A stretch of 6,924 nucleotides of DNA from an uncultured Eubacterium sp. (lineage in GTDB: Bacteria; Bacillota; Clostridia; Lachnospirales; Lachnospiraceae), in assembly GCA_934322085.1 (NCBI GenBank), contig CAKRGF010000049.1, positions 1 through 6,924 on the forward strand. Direction: 5' to 3'. Below are positions 1 to 5,949 of the stretch, one piece after another; position 1 is the stretch's first letter; every line of letters begins with the position of its first letter. The notes beneath the pieces are model-generated. The model worked only from the letters and a program-made list of their open reading frames with translations. It was not told where the DNA came from and ran no database searches. A program made the translations under genes and the position numbers.

Positions 1-427
1 CAATAAAGGACAATGAAAATGGATTTGATACCATTTCAAATTGATCCGGTATTGTCATCATGATTATGATAGAAACAAGTGGCATAATACATATTAATAA
101 TGTGTATTGAAAGGAAAAAATTTTTTTCCTTTTCAAAAAAACGATATTTGTAATCATAATGATAAGGAATAAAAATAATTTCGATACAATTGAGCAGACA
201 ACTGGATTTCCAAGAAGCTTTTCGCTTGTTTCTACAGGAAACAACTTAATGAATAAAAACGTAAAAATTTCTGCTAAAGTTGCAAATAGCTGAAATGTAA
301 TAGCAGCGAAAATACGATGAACAAACTTTCCCTCATATAAAAAGGATAGAGCAAATAGAGAAAGCAAACTGATTCCGGCTATTATATAAAAAGAATGGTT
401 TTTGAGCCCCTCTTTTTTATCTTTCCA
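1..427 (-). pseudogene. 5'-truncated remnant resembling the membrane domain of a GHKL (AgrC-like) sensor histidine kinase; runs off the left edge
   Basis: On the minus strand one frame stays open from base 427 (after a TGA at 430-428) to the window edge, about 142 codons. It contains no ATG or GTG until far downstream; the first possible start is a TTG at 367-365 without a convincing ribosome binding site. The translation has four hydrophobic segments separated by short basic or polar stretches. Recognisable pieces are FLYEGK after the first segment, SKLFLFLIIMI, then a basic LKRKK turn, then YTLLICIMPLVSIII. That order resembles the N-terminal membrane domain of AgrC/GHKL sensor kinases, where a Y-x-G-K turn normally follows two or three earlier helices. 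Those earlier helices are missing: the frame meets the end of nfo instead. I infer a deletion remnant. The kinase core, if present, lies beyond base 1. The family call is from memory of family patterns; an unusual start codon remains possible. Confidence 0.5.
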
Positions 428-1289
428 TCAATTGCTTTTTAATCCAGGCAATTTCTTCTTTGTAAGGTGGTGTTGATTTCTTTGGATTTTCCGGGTCTTT
501 AATATACGGAGTTTCCAGAATTTTCGGAATTGCTTCAAAACGCAAATCTCGAATAACCTGCATCAGAGCGTCGCTTCCTAAATAACCCTTTCCAAAATTC
601 TCGTGGCGGTCTTTTGCTGCACCGAGCGGATTTTTACTGTCGTTAATATGGAAGGCAGCAATCTGGTCAAGACCAATAATTTTATCAAATTCATTCATAA
701 CATTTTCGTAGTCATTCACTAAATCGTAACCGGCATCATTTACATGGCAGGTATCAAAGCAGACACGAAGTTTATCCGGATGATTGCAGCCGTCATAAAT
801 AGCCTTCAATTCTTCAAAACTGCGTCCGATTTCTGTGCCTTTTCCAGCCATCGTTTCCAGTGCGATAAACACGGGAGTATCTTCGTTTAAAACTTCATTA
901 AGTCCTTTGCAGATTTGTGCAATACCGGCTTCTGCTCCGGCACCAACATGTGCACCCGGATGTAAAACTAAAACAGTTGCACCCATAGCCGCTGTGCGTT
1001 CAATCTCTTTTGCCAGAAAAGTGACCGCCAGTTCATAGGTCTCCGGTTTTACCGTGTTGGCAAGATTAATAATGTAAGGTGCATGAACAATAAAGTTTGC
1101 CATGTCATGTTCTTCCATTAACTTTCTTGCCTGTGGAATGCATAATTCCGAAATATCTTTACGTCTCGTATTCTGGGGAGCACCGGTGTATACCATAAAA
1201 GTATTGGCATCATAAGAGAGTGCCTCTTTTACAGAATTCACAAGCATATCTTTGCCGCTCATTCCCACGTGAGAGCCGAGTAATAACAT
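417..1289 (-). CDS. nfo: Endonuclease IV (AP endonuclease, deoxyribonuclease IV)
   Basis: A 290-residue protein that cleaves the DNA backbone 5' of abasic sites in base-excision repair and acts in the cytoplasm on the chromosome. The length is normal (E. coli Nfo is 285). It is a single TIM-barrel domain carrying the family signatures: LHPGAHVG, ALETMAGKGTEIG, CFDTCHVNDAGYD, HINDSKNPLG and DRHENFGKG. All nine expected zinc ligands appear present: H69, H110, E145, D179, H182, H214, D227, H229, E259. The frame is open upstream for 54 more codons, but that part reads as promoter and palindromic repeat. The ATG at 1289 begins the conserved MLLLGSHVG and sits behind an ideal ribosome binding site, so I chose it. 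The gene is divergent from metG and appears to be transcribed alone. Its last codons overlap the open frame of the sensor-kinase remnant. The sequence looks intact. Confidence 0.96.
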   Translation of the reverse strand: MLLLGSHVGMSGKDMLVNSVKEALSYDANTFMVYTGAPQNTRRKDISELCIPQARKLMEEHDMANFIVHAPYIINLANTVKPETYELAVTFLAKEIERTAAMGATVLVLHPGAHVGAGAEAGIAQICKGLNEVLNEDTPVFIALETMAGKGTEIGRSFEELKAIYDGCNHPDKLRVCFDTCHVNDAGYDLVNDYENVMNEFDKIIGLDQIAAFHINDSKNPLGAAKDRHENFGKGYLGSDALMQVIRDLRFEAIPKILETPYIKDPENPKKSTPPYKEEIAWIKKQLMER

Positions 1290-1296
1290 AAGAAAT

Positions 1297-1303
1297 CCTC
1301 CTT
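1297..1303 (-). promoter_or_regulatory. Ribosome binding site of nfo
   Basis: On the minus strand AAGGAGG lies 7 bases before the ATG at 1289. It fixes the start of endonuclease IV and rules out the longer upstream reading of the same frame. Confidence 0.9.
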
Positions 1304-1306
1304 TTG

Positions 1307-1321
1307 CACGCCGGGGGCGTG
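1307..1321. promoter_or_regulatory. GC-rich hairpin in the nfo leader
   Basis: CACGCC, a GGG spacer, then GGCGTG form a 6-bp GC stem with a 3-base loop. It ends 3 bases before the ribosome binding site of nfo in the message. In the inferred transcript it would lie almost at the 5' end, where it could stabilise the message or influence ribosome loading. No function is shown by the sequence itself. Confidence 0.5.
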
Positions 1322-1335
1322 TTTGTGATGTTCTT

Positions 1336-1364
1336 AGTATACACGTTTGGGGGTAATGTGTAAA
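1336..1364 (-). promoter_or_regulatory. Putative sigma-A-type promoter of nfo
   Basis: Reading the minus strand, TTTACA (1364-1359) and TATACT (1341-1336) are separated by exactly 17 bases, close to the TTGACA/TATAAT consensus. The expected transcription start is near 1329, giving a leader of about 40 bases that includes the GC hairpin and the ribosome binding site. It lies just outside the palindromic element that begins at 1380. No LexA-type operator was recognised by eye. Confidence 0.7.
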
Positions 1365-1379
1365 CAATAGATAAATGGT

Positions 1380-1592
1380 TTGTGTCAAGTGTTCATTGAC
1401 TCTTTTTTTGTTTCCGTAATTCAAGAGAAAAGTTTTGTGTCTCGTGGGCACTTTCGCTAATGGAGCTGCGTAGCAGCAAGGGCACTGAAACTACCAGTGC
1501 CTCTTGCTGACGCGCTCCAAACCCGCGAGCCTCAAAATTTTTCTCTTGAATTACTGGAATCCAAAGAAACTGGCGGTGAACATTTGACACAA
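1380..1592. repeat. Long imperfect palindrome, copy 1 of a two-copy repeat family (MITE-like or structured element)
   Basis: About 213 bp that can fold end to end. The ends are inverted repeats: TTGTGTCAAGTGTTCA (1380-1395) against TGAACATTTGACACAA (1577-1592), one mismatch in 16. Inside is a perfect 16-bp pair, GTAATTCAAGAGAAAA (1416-1431) with its complement at 1539-1554. At the centre AGCAAG plus GGCACTG (1475-1487) pairs with CAGTGCC and CTTGCT (1495-1508) around the loop AAACTAC. No convincing protein is encoded and no clear target-site duplication is visible at the ends. A second, diverged copy lies at about 1704-1907 in the opposite orientation. It sits upstream of both flanking genes, so it is not a terminator for either. 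It could be a miniature transposable element, a dispersed extragenic palindrome or a structured RNA; the sequence does not decide between these. Confidence 0.8.
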
Positions 1593-1703
1593 GCCAGAAC
1601 TTTTGTGACTCAGTCGTTCATTGTTTTACAAATACATTATGAAATGTTTTCTGAATGCCGTTATAAGATGATAAAGAAAAATTTAGTTTGGGATGATGGG
1701 GCT
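1593..1703. other. Spacer between the two palindromic elements
   Basis: About 110 AT-rich bases with no gene, terminator or strong promoter that I can support. Bases 1603-1623 (TTGTGACTCAGTCGTTCATTG, read with gaps) loosely resemble the outer end of element 1, which may mean a decayed element end, but this is weak. Confidence 0.4.
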
Positions 1704-1907
1704 GTCATAAATGTTCGTTACTAGTTCCTTTGCCTTCTAATAATTCCGTAGAAAACTTTGTGACGAGTGGGTTTTGAGTACGTCGGTATGTGGCACTGGT
1801 AGTTTCAGTGCCCATACCGTTACGCACTCAATGAACGGGAGTGCCCACGAGACGCAAAGTTTTCTACGGAATTATTGGAAGACAAAAAATGCCAACGAAC
1901 ACTTGAC
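1704..1907. repeat. Long imperfect palindrome, copy 2 of the same family, inverted relative to copy 1
   Basis: About 204 bp. A perfect 22-bp inverted repeat links 1739-1760 (starting AATAATTCCGTAGAAAAC) with 1855-1876. The apex is GGTATG-T-GGCACTG (1785-1798), loop GTAGTTT (1799-1805), then CAGTGCC-CATACC (1806-1818). The outer ends are looser: TGTTCGTT at 1712-1719 against AACGAACACTTGAC at 1894-1907. Read on the minus strand it matches copy 1: GTCAAGTGTTC at the end, a shared CTCGTGGGCACT, and an identical apex of GGGCACTG-AAACTAC-CAGTGCC. The intermediate stem sequences differ between copies although each copy still pairs with itself. The left boundary is approximate. The metG promoter begins 20 bases after its right end. 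Confidence 0.8.
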
Positions 1908-1926
1908 TCCCCTGCCACATCCATGC

Positions 1927-1955
1927 TTGACATCTCGTCCTATTTTACCTAAAAT
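1927..1955 (+). promoter_or_regulatory. Putative sigma-A-type promoter of metG
   Basis: TTGACA (1927-1932), a 17-base spacer, then TAAAAT (1950-1955). This is a near-consensus promoter with an expected start near 1962, giving a leader of roughly 55 bases. Such a short leader leaves no room for a T-box or SAM riboswitch, and no T-box core sequence was seen in the intergenic region. Confidence 0.75.
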
Positions 1956-1967
1956 AAGAAACTAAGA

Positions 1968-1988
1968 AAGTGGCTTCATTTGCCACTT
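1968..1988 (+). promoter_or_regulatory. Small hairpin in the metG leader
   Basis: AAGTGGC and GCCACTT form a perfect 7-bp stem around a 7-base loop (TTCATTT). It lies just after the predicted transcription start and 12 bases before the ribosome binding site. There is no following U-run, so it is not an attenuator of the usual type. It may simply protect the 5' end of the message. Confidence 0.5.
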
Positions 1989-2000
1989 GACTTAAGAATT

Positions 2001-2005
2001 GGAGG
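2001..2005 (+). promoter_or_regulatory. Ribosome binding site of metG
   Basis: GGAGG lies 11 bases before the ATG at 2017, a slightly long but workable spacing. An in-frame TTG at 1999 would place this site inside the coding region, so the ATG is the better start. Confidence 0.8.
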
Positions 2006-2016
2006 AATATCAAAAA

Positions 2017-4008
2017 ATGAGTAAGAAACCTTATTATTTGACGACGGCGATTGCCTACACATCGGGCAAGCCGCATATTGGTAATACTTACGAAATCGTT
2101 TTGGCTGATGCCATTGTCCGCTACAAACGTTTTCAGGGGTATGATGTTCGTTTTCAGACAGGGACTGATGAGCATGGACAGAAAATTGAGTTAAAAGCAC
2201 AAGAAGCAGGAATTACACCAAAAGAATTTGTAGATGGTGTTTCGACAGAGATAAAAAGAATTTGGGATTTGATGAATACGTCTTATGACCGCTTTATTCG
2301 TACAACCGATGAGGAACATGAAAAGCAGGTTCAGAAGATTTTCAAAAAGCTTTATGATAAAGGCGATATTTACAAAGGATTTTATGAGGGTATGTATTGT
2401 ACGCCTTGCGAATCTTTCTTTACACCATCCCAGCTTGTCGATGGCAAATGTCCGGACTGTGGCAGAGAGTGCCAGCCGGCAAAAGAAGAAGCTTATTTCC
2501 TTAAATTAAGTAAATATCAGGACCGCCTGATGAAGCACATCGAGACACATCCGGAATTTATTCAGCCGGAGTCCCGTAAAAATGAAATGGTAAATAACTT
2601 CCTGAAACCGGGTTTGCAGGATTTGTGTGTTTCCCGTACAAGCTTCAAATGGGGAATCCCGGTTGACTTTGACCCTGCACATGTAATTTATGTGTGGATT
2701 GATGCGTTAAGCAACTATGTGACCGGTACTGGATTTGATTTGGATGGAAATCACACGCTTGTGGATGGCGAGAATTTATATGAAAAATACTGGCCGGCAG
2801 ATTTGCATCTGATTGGAAAGGATATTCTTCGTTTTCACACCATTTACTGGCCGATTATGTTGATGGCACTCGACCTTCCACTGCCGAAACAGGTATTTGG
2901 ACATCCGTGGCTTTTGCAGGGTGACGGCAAGATGAGTAAGAGCAAGGGAAATGTTATTTATGCCGATGATTTGGTAGATATTTTTGGCGTGGATGCCGTA
3001 CGTTATTTTGTTTTGCACGAAATGCCATTTGAAAATGATGGTGTTGTGAGCTGGGAACTCATGGTAGAGCGTATGAACTCTGACCTTGCAAATGTTCTTG
3101 GTAACCTTGTAAACCGTACCATTTCCATGACGAACAAATATCTTGGCGGCGTTTTGGAAAATAAAAATGTGACAGAAGCAGTTGATGACGATTTGAAAGA
3201 GACTGTTTTGTCAGTACCAAAAGCAGTTGAAGAAAAAATGGATAAACTGCGTGTGGCGGATGCGATTACGGAAGTGTTCCGTCTGTTCAAACGCTGTAAC
3301 AAATATATTGATGAGACGGAGCCATGGGTACTTGGAAAAGATGAGGCAAAGAAAGACCGTCTTTCTACCGTCCTTTACAACTTAGTTGAGAGTATCGTAA
3401 TTGGTGCCAGTCTGTTAGAGCCATTTATGCCGGAGACGACAGAGAAAATTCTCACACAGTTAAATGCGAAAAAACGTGGCTATGAAGAAATGGATACGTT
3501 TGGTCAGTATGAATCCGGAACAAAAGTAACGGATTCACCTGAAATTTTGTTTATGCGTCTCGATCCGAAAGAAGTTTTGGCAAAGGCAGAAGAGATTAAA
3601 CAGAAACAGATGGCAGAAGCAAAGGCTGAGTCCGGTGAAGAAGATGCCAGCGAGGAAGAAGGAATTGACATCGAAGCAAAACCGGAAATCACATTTGACG
3701 ACTTTATGAAAATGCAGTTCCAGGTGGGCGAGATTATTGCCTGTGAGGAAGTGCCGAAATCGAAAAAATTACTTTGCAGCCAGGTGAAAATTGGCAGTGA
3801 AGTCAAACAGATTGTATCAGGAATTAAGAAATATTATTCACCGGAAGAAATGGTTGGCAAAAAAGTAATGGTACTTGTCAACTTAAAACCGGCGAAACTT
3901 GCAGGAGTATTATCGGAAGGAATGCTTCTTTGCGCAGAAGACGCAGAAGGAAACCTCTCCCTCATGACTCCGGAGAAAAAAATGCCGGCAGGAGCAGAGA
4001 TATGCTAA
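2017..4008 (+). CDS. metG: Methionyl-tRNA synthetase with C-terminal tRNA-binding domain
   Basis: A 663-residue cytoplasmic class I aminoacyl-tRNA synthetase that attaches methionine to initiator and elongator tRNA-Met using ATP. The N-terminal Rossmann domain has the HIGH-type motif as PHIGN (19-23). A zinc knuckle follows with C128-x2-C131 and C145-x2-C148. The second catalytic motif KMSKS is at 305-309. A helical anticodon-binding domain covers roughly 350-490. Then comes a lysine- and glutamate-rich linker (about 520-556), and an OB-fold tRNA-binding domain of the Arc1p/Trbp111 type from about 558 to the end, with VGEI and VNLKPAKLAGVLSEGM. The ATG at 2017 begins the typical MSKKPYYLTTAIAY. 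The gene has its own promoter. It is followed by a hairpin and a 254-base gap before tatD, so co-transcription with tatD is possible but unproven. No broken motifs were seen. Confidence 0.98.
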   Translation: MSKKPYYLTTAIAYTSGKPHIGNTYEIVLADAIVRYKRFQGYDVRFQTGTDEHGQKIELKAQEAGITPKEFVDGVSTEIKRIWDLMNTSYDRFIRTTDEEHEKQVQKIFKKLYDKGDIYKGFYEGMYCTPCESFFTPSQLVDGKCPDCGRECQPAKEEAYFLKLSKYQDRLMKHIETHPEFIQPESRKNEMVNNFLKPGLQDLCVSRTSFKWGIPVDFDPAHVIYVWIDALSNYVTGTGFDLDGNHTLVDGENLYEKYWPADLHLIGKDILRFHTIYWPIMLMALDLPLPKQVFGHPWLLQGDGKMSKSKGNVIYADDLVDIFGVDAVRYFVLHEMPFENDGVVSWELMVERMNSDLANVLGNLVNRTISMTNKYLGGVLENKNVTEAVDDDLKETVLSVPKAVEEKMDKLRVADAITEVFRLFKRCNKYIDETEPWVLGKDEAKKDRLSTVLYNLVESIVIGASLLEPFMPETTEKILTQLNAKKRGYEEMDTFGQYESGTKVTDSPEILFMRLDPKEVLAKAEEIKQKQMAEAKAESGEEDASEEEGIDIEAKPEITFDDFMKMQFQVGEIIACEEVPKSKKLLCSQVKIGSEVKQIVSGIKKYYSPEEMVGKKVMVLVNLKPAKLAGVLSEGMLLCAEDAEGNLSLMTPEKKMPAGAEIC

Positions 4009-4024
4009 AGCATTGAGCCGTGCA

Positions 4025-4081
4025 CTAGAAAGAAACGATTTCTCTTGTGCTTGCACAAAAGAGAAAATCGTTTCTTTCTAG
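4025..4081. terminator. Strong 57-base hairpin after metG, possible terminator or RNA-processing site
   Basis: CTAGAAAGAAACGATTT (4025-4041) pairs perfectly over 17 bp with 4065-4081. The stem continues inward with about nine more pairs (CTCTT, then GTG/CAC), small A bulges and a tiny loop near 4050-4053. It starts 16 bases after the metG stop codon, where a terminator would be expected. The 3' arm is T-rich (TTTCTTTCTAG), but no free T-run follows the stem, so it is not a classical intrinsic terminator. It may act weakly in that role, in both directions, or as an RNase III-type processing site that uncouples metG from tatD. Confidence 0.5.
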
Positions 4082-4086
4082 TATAG

Positions 4087-4253
4087 GGCGAAAGCCCTGC
4101 AGTGAGGAATGCGGAGCATTCCGAGGTGCGGCACGGCGAGAGGACGAGGCGAAAGCCCTGCAGTGAGGAATGCGGAGCATTCCGAGGTGCGGCACGGCGA
4201 GAGAAGAGGCGAAAGCCCTGCAGTGAGGAATGCGGGGCGTACCTCGGCGAGAG
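4087..4253. repeat. Three tandem GC-rich hairpin units of about 60 bp before tatD
   Basis: Units begin at 4087, 4148 and 4208 with GGCGAAAGCCCTGCAGTGAG. Units 1 and 2 are identical over their first 56 bases and then differ only in a short tail (GACGA against AAGA). Unit 3 matches for 28 bases, then is altered and about 10 bases shorter, rejoining at GGCGAGAG (4246-4253). Each unit can form small hairpins: GGC-GAAA-GCC with a GNRA-type tetraloop (5-bp stem in unit 1), GGAATGC-GGA-GCATTCC in units 1 and 2, and GTGC-G-GCAC in units 1 and 2. The end of unit 3 merges into the tatD ribosome binding site. Units follow one another without unique spacers, so this is not a CRISPR array. The higher GC content contrasts with the other intergenic DNA here. 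Function unknown; copy-number change by slippage would be easy. Confidence 0.9.
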
Positions 4254-4256
4254 GAG
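4251..4256 (+). promoter_or_regulatory. Ribosome binding site of tatD, overlapping the last tandem repeat unit
   Basis: GAGGAG lies 6 bases before the ATG at 4263. Its first bases belong to the GGCGAGAG tail of the third repeat unit; units 1 and 2 end with the closely similar GGCGAGAG plus GACGA or AAGA. An in-frame ATG at 4230 lies inside the repeat, without a properly spaced site, and is rejected as the start. Confidence 0.8.
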
Positions 4257-4262
4257 ACAACT

Positions 4263-5048
4263 ATGAGCAGTTATATTTTCGACACCCACAGCCATTATGA
4301 CGACAAAGCCTTTGACAGCGACCGCGACGAAATCCTTGGTGGACTTTTTGCAAAGGGAATTGGTAAAGTCGTGGATGTGGGGGCAGATATGCCATCCAGT
4401 AAAATGGCACTTGAACTGGCAAAGCAGTATGAATTTGTCTATGCGGCACTGGGGGTGCATCCGAGTGAAGTGGAAGGGCTGACGGAAGATGACATGGCGT
4501 GGATTTCTAGTCATGCGGCACATGAAAAAGTGGCAGCCATCGGAGAAATCGGGCTGGATTACCACTGGCCGGAGCCGAAACCGGCACTTCAAAAGCAGTG
4601 GTTTCGCAGACAGATTGAACTTGCAAAGGAAGTAAAACTTCCGATTATTGTGCACAGCCGGGATGCGGCAGAGCCGACCATGCAAATCATTCAGGAAACA
4701 AAAGCCTATGAGTGCGGCGGTGTCATTCACTGTTATTCGTATTCGCCGGAAATGGCAGAAGAATATGTGAAAATGGGATTCTTTATTGGCATGGGAGGAG
4801 TCCTGACATTTAAAAATGCAAAAAAATTAGTAAGATGCGCCGAGCGGATTCCGCTGTCGTCTATTGTGTTGGAAACAGACTGCCCGTATATGGCACCGGA
4901 GCCAAACAGAGGAAAGCGAAACGATTCGTCGCAGCTTATTTACGTGGCGCAGAAATTAGCAGAAATCAAGGGCATTACGGAAGAAGAGGTAAAGCAGGTA
5001 ACAACGGAAAATGCCCACCGGTTATACCGGCTGACACAGAATAAATAA
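4263..5048 (+). CDS. tatD: TatD-family metal-dependent deoxyribonuclease
   Basis: A 261-residue cytoplasmic TIM-barrel hydrolase of the TatD family (YabD in Bacillus). Characterised members are magnesium-dependent 3'-5' DNA exonucleases; the exact cellular role is not settled. The length is typical. The metal-site motifs are all visible: DTHSH (H9, H11), GEIGLDY (E95), VHSRDA (H131), IHCYS (H156) and ETDCPYMAP (D206). The family GVHP is at 64-67. The start is set by GAGGAG and the conserved MSSYIFDTHSHYDD. The gene stands in the Firmicute order metG-tatD-rsmA and is separated from rsmA by only 13 bp, so these two are almost certainly one transcript. Its own promoter was not found; transcription may come through the repeat region from metG or from a promoter I cannot see. 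Confidence 0.95.
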   Translation: MSSYIFDTHSHYDDKAFDSDRDEILGGLFAKGIGKVVDVGADMPSSKMALELAKQYEFVYAALGVHPSEVEGLTEDDMAWISSHAAHEKVAAIGEIGLDYHWPEPKPALQKQWFRRQIELAKEVKLPIIVHSRDAAEPTMQIIQETKAYECGGVIHCYSYSPEMAEEYVKMGFFIGMGGVLTFKNAKKLVRCAERIPLSSIVLETDCPYMAPEPNRGKRNDSSQLIYVAQKLAEIKGITEEEVKQVTTENAHRLYRLTQNK

Positions 5049-5061
5049 AAGGAGAAAACGC

Positions 5062-5949
5062 GTGGCAAAACTGGGAAACCCACAGGAAACCATACAGGTT
5101 TTACAAAAACATGATTTTCATTTTCAAAAAAAATTCGGACAAAATTTTCTGATTGACCCGCATGTGTTAGATAAAATTATCGAGGCAGCAGAAGTCACAA
5201 AAGATGATTTTGTATTGGAAATCGGACCGGGAATCGGAACGATGACACAGTATTTGTGCGAGGCGGCAAGACAGGTATTAGCAGTAGAAATTGACAACAA
5301 CCTCATTCCGATTTTACAGGAGACACTTTCGCCTTATGATAATGTAGAGATTCTTCACGGGGATATTTTAAAGCAGGATATTCATGAAATTGCGGAAAAA
5401 TATAATGACAAAAAGCCAATCAAGGTAGTTGCAAACCTGCCTTATTACATTACAACCCCGATTATTATGGGGCTTTTGGAGAGCCACGTGCCACTTGCTA
5501 ACATTACCGTTATGGTGCAGAAAGAAGTGGCTGAACGCATGCAGGCAGAGCCGGGCACAAAAGAGTATGGTGCATTGTCGCTTGCCGTGCAGTATTACGC
5601 AAAACCATATCTGGCGGCGAATGTTCCGCCAAACTGTTTTATTCCGCGGCCAAATGTCGGGAGTGCGGTAATAAGACTTGACTGCTTAAACCGGGTGCCA
5701 ATTGAGGTATCCGATGAAAAGTTGATGTTCCGTCTGATTCGGGCGTCTTTTAACCAGCGCCGGAAAACTTTACAGAATGGGCTGGCGAACAGTCCGGAAC
5801 TCTCCTTTTCCAAAGAGGAAATCAAGAGTGCACTGGAAACAATGGAGTTGAGCCCGACGATTCGCGGGGAAAAACTTAGTTTAGCGCAATTTGCTGCATT
5901 AGCAGATGAATTAAAAAAGATTCAACAGGGAGGTAATACCGATGAGTGA
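5062..5949 (+). CDS. rsmA: 16S rRNA (adenine1518/1519-N6)-dimethyltransferase
   Basis: A 295-residue SAM-dependent methyltransferase (KsgA) that dimethylates two adjacent adenines in the helix 45 loop of 16S rRNA during late 30S assembly; its loss gives kasugamycin resistance in known bacteria. Visible motifs in order: KKFGQNFLID (23-32), SAM-binding motif I EIGPGIG (53-59), motif II acidic VEID (75-78), HGDI (99-102), catalytic motif IV NLPYY (125-129), FIPRPNVGSAV (193-203) and FNQRRKTLQNGL (230-241). Length is in the family range. It starts with GTG at 5062, preceded by AAAGGAG ending 7 bases before it; a start here gives the usual leader before the conserved FQKKFGQNFL. It follows tatD by 13 bp, with no rnmV between them. 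Its stop codon overlaps the start of the S1-domain gene by 8 bp, indicating translational coupling. Confidence 0.96.
   Translation: MAKLGNPQETIQVLQKHDFHFQKKFGQNFLIDPHVLDKIIEAAEVTKDDFVLEIGPGIGTMTQYLCEAARQVLAVEIDNNLIPILQETLSPYDNVEILHGDILKQDIHEIAEKYNDKKPIKVVANLPYYITTPIIMGLLESHVPLANITVMVQKEVAERMQAEPGTKEYGALSLAVQYYAKPYLAANVPPNCFIPRPNVGSAVIRLDCLNRVPIEVSDEKLMFRLIRASFNQRRKTLQNGLANSPELSFSKEEIKSALETMELSPTIRGEKLSLAQFAALADELKKIQQGGNTDE
5928..5934 (+). promoter_or_regulatory. Ribosome binding site of the S1-domain gene, inside rsmA
   Basis: GGGAGGT lies within the last codons of rsmA, with its GGAGG core 8 bases before the ATG at 5942. It supports that start over the next in-frame ATG at 5954 and supports coupled translation with rsmA. 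Confidence 0.8.

Noticed and set aside
113..134. A suspected frameshift in the A/T homopolymers of the sensor-kinase remnant
   Set aside because: A careful count (6 A then 7 T on the plus strand) keeps the minus-strand frame open through this point, so no frameshift is needed.
1290..1451. A 54-residue N-terminal extension of endonuclease IV
   Set aside because: It would translate the promoter and part of the palindromic element; the family begins at MLLLGSHVG and the ribosome binding site is directly before that ATG.
1497..1965. Short plus-strand open frames within the two palindromes
   Set aside because: They follow the arms of the palindromes, lack suitable ribosome binding sites, and their translations resemble no protein family; antisense frames of the same arms look equally open.
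1290..2016. T-box or SAM riboswitch controlling metG
   Set aside because: No T-box core sequence or SAM-riboswitch pattern was seen, and the promoter at 1927-1955 leaves a leader of only about 55 bases.
4087..4253. CRISPR array
   Set aside because: The units are contiguous tandem copies about 60 bp long without unique spacers, and no cas genes are present.
4005..4730. A 241-residue open frame on the minus strand opposite the repeats and tatD
   Set aside because: It repeats a short peptide only because it crosses the tandem repeats, then runs antisense to the clearly conserved tatD. It is a shadow frame.
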